50,956 nucleotides of DNA from Patescibacteria group bacterium (GTDB lineage Bacteria > Patescibacteriota > Microgenomatia > UBA1400 > JAHJAY01). The translations under genes were made by a program, and so were the position numbers. This document shows positions 46,026 to 50,956 of the stretch, piece after piece. Below the pieces are notes generated by a model. The model had not been told where the DNA came from and made no database searches. It saw nothing but the letters and a program-made list of their open reading frames with translations. Each line of letters begins with the position of its first letter. Positions within the stretch are counted from its first letter, which is position 1. The DNA lies in contig JAHJAY010000027.1 in NCBI GenBank assembly GCA_018813815.1, forward strand, positions 1-50,956. Reading direction: 5' to 3'.

Positions 46026-48058
46026 TATGTTAATATTTTAGATTGTTTTAACCACAATTTCAAGCCTTGATATTTATTTAAATGATTAATAACCAGCTTA
46101 GCTGCTTCTCGGGTTTGATTAATTAATGCCTGATTGTTTAAGCTGGCAAGCTTAAGCTTAAAAAAACCATGTTGTTTTACACCATAAACTTCGCCCGGAC
46201 CGCGCAGTTGAAGATCAATTTCAGCCAGCCGGGCGCCATTATGGAATTTTTCCAAGTAACTCAGGCGTTTAATTATTTGGGGATTAGCCGAGTCAGTAAA
46301 TAAAAGACAATAGGATTGTTTGGCGCCTCGGCCAACCCGACCTCTTAATTGATGCAATTGGGCCAAACCAAAACGCTCAGCGGTTTCAATCATCATAATG
46401 GTGGCATTAGGAATATCAATGCCGACTTCAACCACCGGCGTGCTGACTAAAATATGGGTTTTACCGGCCCTAAAGCGGTCAATTGCCTGTTTTTTGCTTT
46501 TAACTTTAAGCCGGCCATGTAATAAATCGACTTTAAGAGGTTGGAAAATGGTTTTGAGCCGCTCAAATTCAACTGTGGCTGCTTTGACATCTTTAAGAGT
46601 TTCTGATTCGGACTGTTCAATCAGCGGACAAACAATAAAAGTCTGTGAGTGTTCTTTTTTGATCTGAGTTTTTATCCATTGGTAAGCAGCCAATTTTTTA
46701 TGCGGTGAAACAACCCAGGTTTTAACCGCTTGCCGATTATCGGGCATTTCATCAATGGTGGAAAGCTCGAGATCGCCATAAAGAGTTAGGGCTACGGTTC
46801 GGGGAATCGGTGTGGCAGTCATAGTCAAAAAATGAGGCACCAGCGTTTTTTTACCGGCCTTTTTTAATAGCTGGGCGCGTTGTTCAACACCAAAGCGATG
46901 TTGTTCGTCAACTATGACCAAGGCGATATTGGTTGCCTCTAGCGACCGATGTAATAAAGCATGGGTGCCGATTATTAGGTCACAGGGCGTAGGATGTAGG
47001 GGTTGGCGTTTAGTTTTTGTGGAGCCGGTAATAAGTTCAATTTTCATTCCTAAAGGTTGAAGCAGGTTTTGGAAAGTTTGGTAATGTTGTTGCGCCAGGA
47101 TTTCGGTTGGCGCCATTAAAACCGCCTGTTGGTTATTTAACCAAGCAAGATAAATTGCCATGGCGGCGACCACAGTTTTACCTGAACCAACATCACCCTG
47201 GAGAAGCCGGTTCATGGGTTGGTCTTTGGTTAAGTCGGTTAAGATTTGCTTAATAACCCGTTTTTGGGCTGAGGTGAGTTTAAAAGGCAAGCCGGCAATA
47301 AACTCAAGCGTCTTGGGTTGGTCAAGTTTTAAAACCTGAGTTGGCTGATGGGTTTGCCAAAGTTTTTTTCGGGTTAGACTTATTAGTTGAATTAAAAACA
47401 TTTCTTCAAAAGCGAGCCGTTTTCTGGCCTGTTCGGCGCTTTGGAGATCTTGAGGAAAGTGAATTTGTTTTAAGCTTTCTTCTAGTCCGATAAGAGCATG
47501 ATTTTTTAAAATGACTGGCGGTAAAAATTCTTTTATGGGTAATTTCAGCACTGGGGCAATGCGCGAGCGCAGCCATTTTGAAGAAACGCCTCGAGTTTCC
47601 GGATAAATCGGCACCAACCGGCCGGTATGAATTCCGGCGCTGTCTTTGAATAATTCGTATTCCGGAGAGACCAGGCTGAGCTGGCGGCCAAAAACGTCAA
47701 CTTTACCGGAAAGACAAACTTGCTTGTCCGGTTTTAGACTGCTGACTAAAAAAGGCTGATTAAACCAAACTGCTTCGATTTGGCCGGACTTGTCCTGAAT
47801 GATAATTTTTTGAATTTTTTTACGGCTGCGGGTGTAAATATTTTGACTGCTGACAATTTTTCCGGTTATGGTGATGATTTCACCGGGTTTTAATTGGCTG
47901 ATGGTTCGGGTTTGACGAAAATCTAAATAGCGGCCGGGAAAATGATAGAGCAGGTCTTTAACAGTGTGAATTTCCAGCTTGGCCAGTTTTTTAGCATAAG
48001 CCTGACCCACCATAAATAAGTCTGAAACTGGCGTATTGAGAGTTACATTTTGGGCCAT
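46025..48058 (-). CDS. recG: ATP-dependent DNA helicase RecG
   Basis: LLQGDVGSGKTVVAAMAIY, VIVDEQHRFGVEQRAQL, FLTMTATPIPRTVALTLYGDL, VGIDIPNATIMMIETAERFGLAQLHQLRGRVGRG; start placed at 48058. Confidence 0.96.
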   Translation of the reverse strand: MAQNVTLNTPVSDLFMVGQAYAKKLAKLEIHTVKDLLYHFPGRYLDFRQTRTISQLKPGEIITITGKIVSSQNIYTRSRKKIQKIIIQDKSGQIEAVWFNQPFLVSSLKPDKQVCLSGKVDVFGRQLSLVSPEYELFKDSAGIHTGRLVPIYPETRGVSSKWLRSRIAPVLKLPIKEFLPPVILKNHALIGLEESLKQIHFPQDLQSAEQARKRLAFEEMFLIQLISLTRKKLWQTHQPTQVLKLDQPKTLEFIAGLPFKLTSAQKRVIKQILTDLTKDQPMNRLLQGDVGSGKTVVAAMAIYLAWLNNQQAVLMAPTEILAQQHYQTFQNLLQPLGMKIELITGSTKTKRQPLHPTPCDLIIGTHALLHRSLEATNIALVIVDEQHRFGVEQRAQLLKKAGKKTLVPHFLTMTATPIPRTVALTLYGDLELSTIDEMPDNRQAVKTWVVSPHKKLAAYQWIKTQIKKEHSQTFIVCPLIEQSESETLKDVKAATVEFERLKTIFQPLKVDLLHGRLKVKSKKQAIDRFRAGKTHILVSTPVVEVGIDIPNATIMMIETAERFGLAQLHQLRGRVGRGAKQSYCLLFTDSANPQIIKRLSYLEKFHNGARLAEIDLQLRGPGEVYGVKQHGFFKLKLASLNNQALINQTREAAKLVINHLNKYQGLKLWLKQSKILT

Positions 48059-48059
48059 A

Positions 48060-48164
48060 TTAAAATGCGGCAAATAAGGGAATTAAAGAAGATAATAATA
48101 AAGATAGGGAGACAACAGTAATAACAATGACCCAAATGCGCCGGCGTTTTTTAGTTAATTTCAT
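48060..48164 (-). CDS. 34-aa single-pass membrane microprotein (absent from supplied ORF track)
   Basis: MKLTKKRRRIWVIVITVVSLSLLLSSLIPLFAAF*; fits between tyrS stop and recG start with 1-2 nt gaps. Confidence 0.6.
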   Translation of the reverse strand: MKLTKKRRRIWVIVITVVSLSLLLSSLIPLFAAF

Positions 48165-48166
48165 GA

Positions 48167-49345
48167 TTATTTTATTTTAATAAAGCGGTGTTTGCCGCAG
48201 CGGATGGTTTCTCCTGATTTTAATATATATTTAGTATCAGTAATTACTTGTTGATTAACTTCAACTGCCCCTTGATCAATTAACCGTTTAGCTTGACCGC
48301 GCGATTGAACCAGGCTGCTGTTAACTAAAACATCAATAATGTTTGCTTTAGCCGTTGGCATTTGGTAGCTTTTAGGCGTTACCGCTTGTTTTTTTTGAAA
48401 AGTTTGTTCAAAAGCTTTTTGAGCAGATTGGGCGGTTGATTGGTCATGAAGCATTTTAACTAATTCAAAAGCGAGCTGTTTTTTCCAAACCATTTGTTTT
48501 TGGCCATTTTTAAGATCTTGAGCGGCCTGGTTGATTTGTTCAATTGGTGTTTGGGTGATCAGCCGGAAACAAGGAACAATTGCTTCATCCCGCAGGCTCA
48601 TAATTTGGCCGTAAAATTGATCCGGAGAACTGACAAGACTAATGGCATTGCCTTCTGTTTTGCCAATCTTGCTGCCTTGTGAGTCAACCAACAGCTGGGT
48701 GGTAACCACAAACTTTTCTTTATTAAGATATATTTTTGTTAAGTTTCGGCCCATCATCATGTTAAAAACCTGATCAGTGCCGCCAATTTCCAAATCAACC
48801 GCCATCGCAACCGAATCATAGCCCTGAAGTAAAGGATAAAGAAATTCGCTCAAATGAATTGGCTGGCCTTTTTTCAGTCTGGCTTGAAACATATCGCGTT
48901 CAATTAATTGTTGAACCGTTAAATGATTGCCAATTTCCAGGAATTTTTCTGAACCATAAGTTTTCCACCAATGGGAATTGAACTTCATTTTAACCGGGTT
49001 TTTGCCAGAAAATTTCAGCACCATACCGGCTTGTTCTTGATAGGTTTTGGCATTGGCGTTTATTTGTTTTTCCGTCAGGGCTTGACGGGTTTTAAGTTTA
49101 CCGGTCGGATCCCCCACCCGGCCGGTAAAATCGCCAATCAAAAAAATCACTTCATGCCCCAGGTCTTGAAATTGTTTCATGGTTAATAGGCCAACCAAAT
49201 GACCAATGTGCAGGTCTGGTTTTGATGGATCAAAACCCTGGTAGAGCCGGAGCTTTTTGCCGGAACGCAGGGCTTTTTCTAAAGCTTTTTTTGAGGGGTA
49301 GATCTTGTCTATCCGCCGGCTAAGCAATTCACCAATTTTATCCAT
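48167..49345 (-). CDS. tyrS: Tyrosyl-tRNA synthetase
   Basis: LRLYQGFDPSKPDLHIGHLVGLL (HIGH), DLEIGGTDQVFNMMMGR, KIGKTEGNAI (KMSKS-like), C-terminal S4. Confidence 0.95.
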   Translation of the reverse strand: MDKIGELLSRRIDKIYPSKKALEKALRSGKKLRLYQGFDPSKPDLHIGHLVGLLTMKQFQDLGHEVIFLIGDFTGRVGDPTGKLKTRQALTEKQINANAKTYQEQAGMVLKFSGKNPVKMKFNSHWWKTYGSEKFLEIGNHLTVQQLIERDMFQARLKKGQPIHLSEFLYPLLQGYDSVAMAVDLEIGGTDQVFNMMMGRNLTKIYLNKEKFVVTTQLLVDSQGSKIGKTEGNAISLVSSPDQFYGQIMSLRDEAIVPCFRLITQTPIEQINQAAQDLKNGQKQMVWKKQLAFELVKMLHDQSTAQSAQKAFEQTFQKKQAVTPKSYQMPTAKANIIDVLVNSSLVQSRGQAKRLIDQGAVEVNQQVITDTKYILKSGETIRCGKHRFIKIK

Positions 49346-49359
49346 GCTTTAATTTTACC

Positions 49360-50952
49360 CTACGGCGCGACTTCAATCCAGGAGTAAGTCGCTCTTTTGA
49401 GCACATCAGGAGCTAGGCGGATTATATTGGGATCATAAGTAAATAGTTCAGCCGGGTCGCCGCGGTTATCGCGGCCCAAACCATTCATGCCCAGATTGCG
49501 GTAAAAATTGAAACCGCTCCAGGAAACAAAACTGCCGGTGCCATGAAACTGAAAATCATCACTGCCATTACCCTCAACAGTAATGGTTCCGTCGGCAATA
49601 ATCACCGCCTGAATTTCAGTAACATCTTCGGCAATCGTAACATCACCGCTGACAATAAAAGCCACAAAACCGTCAGTGTCTAAAGTAATATTTTCATTAA
49701 TCTCAAGGTCGTAGTCAATATCTTCATCATTTTCCCCGCCAATATAAACTACGGTAATGCCGTCAAAAGCAGACCAAGCGGTATTAATACTTACATCTTC
49801 ACTCAAAGAGTATAAACTGCCGCTGGGTGAATTACTCCAATCATCATTAAATTCCTCATCCCGGGCTAACCGCCAGAAATAGTCATAGCCCCTTTGGCCG
49901 CCATTATAACTGCTGTTGGCTACCCATTCACTTTCAGCCTCCCCATCGCCTTCACCATAATCAACAGTGCCGTCGCTATAAGTGACTAAACCTTCTTGAG
50001 GAGGAATAGTGTCGCTGTTCTTTAAGATGTAGGGAATACAGTAATCAAAACTACCATAACCGCAGGCAGCCGGAATTTCTGACCTGATCCCAGCGCCGTT
50101 GGCATGGACATCGCCGATTTCAGCCTGCCACCAGGACTCGTTTACTCCTTGAAAAGCCACTAGATCCTCAGTTGCTCCGGATGCATCAAGAGTAACGTAT
50201 GTTGATAAACTCTCACTACTGCAAAAATTAACTTCGTTAAAGCCTGATCCACCTACAGTGGCCTGAAAGTTATAATTATCAGCTAAAGGTAAACCTATAA
50301 AGCTATAACTACCATCTGGCGCTGGCGCACTCGTTCGTGAATCAGGCACACCGCAATCAGCTCCAACCCCATACTCATTACAAGCAATGACAATGCCTCC
50401 TACTCTGGTTAAACTACTCCTATTTGAACAGGCAATAGTTGTATTACTATAAATACTGGCATTATAGGCTGTGCCAACGACATTGGCAACGCAGTTTTGG
50501 ACGGTTAGATTACCCATATCGTGAAAATCATTAACCCCATCTGGGGGCGGATGCCAAGAAGGATGCTGTATTTCGATCAGATTAAGATTGCGCTCATCTT
50601 CCAATCCAGCATCATCAAAAACCCACAACAACAAATTGTGGGTACGGGGATAATTACCAGGACCCGGATAATAGTCAGAATCAAAATTTATATCCCAGTT
50701 GACAATTACATTATTACCGCTTAAAAAAGCATAAGTACTACCGGCATTTAACTCTGCCCGGCTACTCGCGCTTCTCAAAGGAGTGTTTAATTCCCACCGA
50801 TTATCTCCAGGGTCCCAAACAGCAGGAGATGAAGGCCTGGTAGCACCTTCTTCTAAGGGTCCCCAAAAGAAAAATCTGGGCGGATTTTCATCAAGTTTAA
50901 GCGATGCCCTGGTGTACCAATATGCGGGTACATGGTTATCTCCGGATTGCAC
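49360..50952 (-). CDS. Large extracellular/surface protein, C-terminal part (gene continues beyond window)
   Basis: ORF open at the right edge; acidic beta-rich sequence with AFIVSGDVTIAEDVTEIQAVIIADGTITVEGNGSDDFQFHGTGSFVSW. Confidence 0.7.
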   Translation of the reverse strand: MQSGDNHVPAYWYTRASLKLDENPPRFFFWGPLEEGATRPSSPAVWDPGDNRWELNTPLRSASSRAELNAGSTYAFLSGNNVIVNWDINFDSDYYPGPGNYPRTHNLLLWVFDDAGLEDERNLNLIEIQHPSWHPPPDGVNDFHDMGNLTVQNCVANVVGTAYNASIYSNTTIACSNRSSLTRVGGIVIACNEYGVGADCGVPDSRTSAPAPDGSYSFIGLPLADNYNFQATVGGSGFNEVNFCSSESLSTYVTLDASGATEDLVAFQGVNESWWQAEIGDVHANGAGIRSEIPAACGYGSFDYCIPYILKNSDTIPPQEGLVTYSDGTVDYGEGDGEAESEWVANSSYNGGQRGYDYFWRLARDEEFNDDWSNSPSGSLYSLSEDVSINTAWSAFDGITVVYIGGENDEDIDYDLEINENITLDTDGFVAFIVSGDVTIAEDVTEIQAVIIADGTITVEGNGSDDFQFHGTGSFVSWSGFNFYRNLGMNGLGRDNRGDPAELFTYDPNIIRLAPDVLKRATYSWIEVAP

Positions 50953-50956
50953 ACTG

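Overview
This window reads as a compact bacterial chromosome segment, moderately AT-rich, of Candidate Phyla Radiation/Patescibacteria type. That placement is inferred from gene content, very short intergenic gaps, small proteins and a monoderm-style type IV pilus locus. It was not tested by phylogeny. Main blocks, left to right: (1) ychF tail, rpsF-ssb-rpsR, S41 protease, rplI, HtrA-like protease, rpmE, and a release factor 1 without domain 1; (2) EamA transporter, hisS, a tandem LuxR-type HTH protein, secreted hypotheticals, a 535-aa ORFan, MBL protein, dnaB, tRNA-Leu(CAA), efp, lgt, DksA-like, lspA, rluA-like, yebC; (3) a receiver-like gene with an apparent frameshift, then an approximately 1.1 kb ORF-poor region with several inverted repeats and a strong promoter, ending at a Xer-type recombinase; (4) a minus-strand block with MBL, archaeal-type tpiA, gyrA, ppa, gyrB and a DNA polymerase III delta' subunit; (5) a large type IV pilus cluster (pilB, pilT, pilC, about eight pilin-like genes, pilD, pilM, pilN, pilO); (6) a secreted glycoside-hydrolase-like protein with a half-dockerin-like tail; (7) a tightly coupled minus-strand operon tyrS-smORF-recG-rpmF-nusB-rnc-rpsP-KH; (8) the C-terminal part of a large surface protein running off the window. 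The leads I rate highest are the structured ORF-poor region at 21.5-22.7 kb, apparent repeat-derived in-frame insertions in EF-P and bL9, a recurrent leaderless promoter layout, the domain-1-less RF1, and the archaeal-type triosephosphate isomerase. No CRISPR array, rRNA or intact transposon was found. All family calls come from reading motifs by eye; no searches were run.
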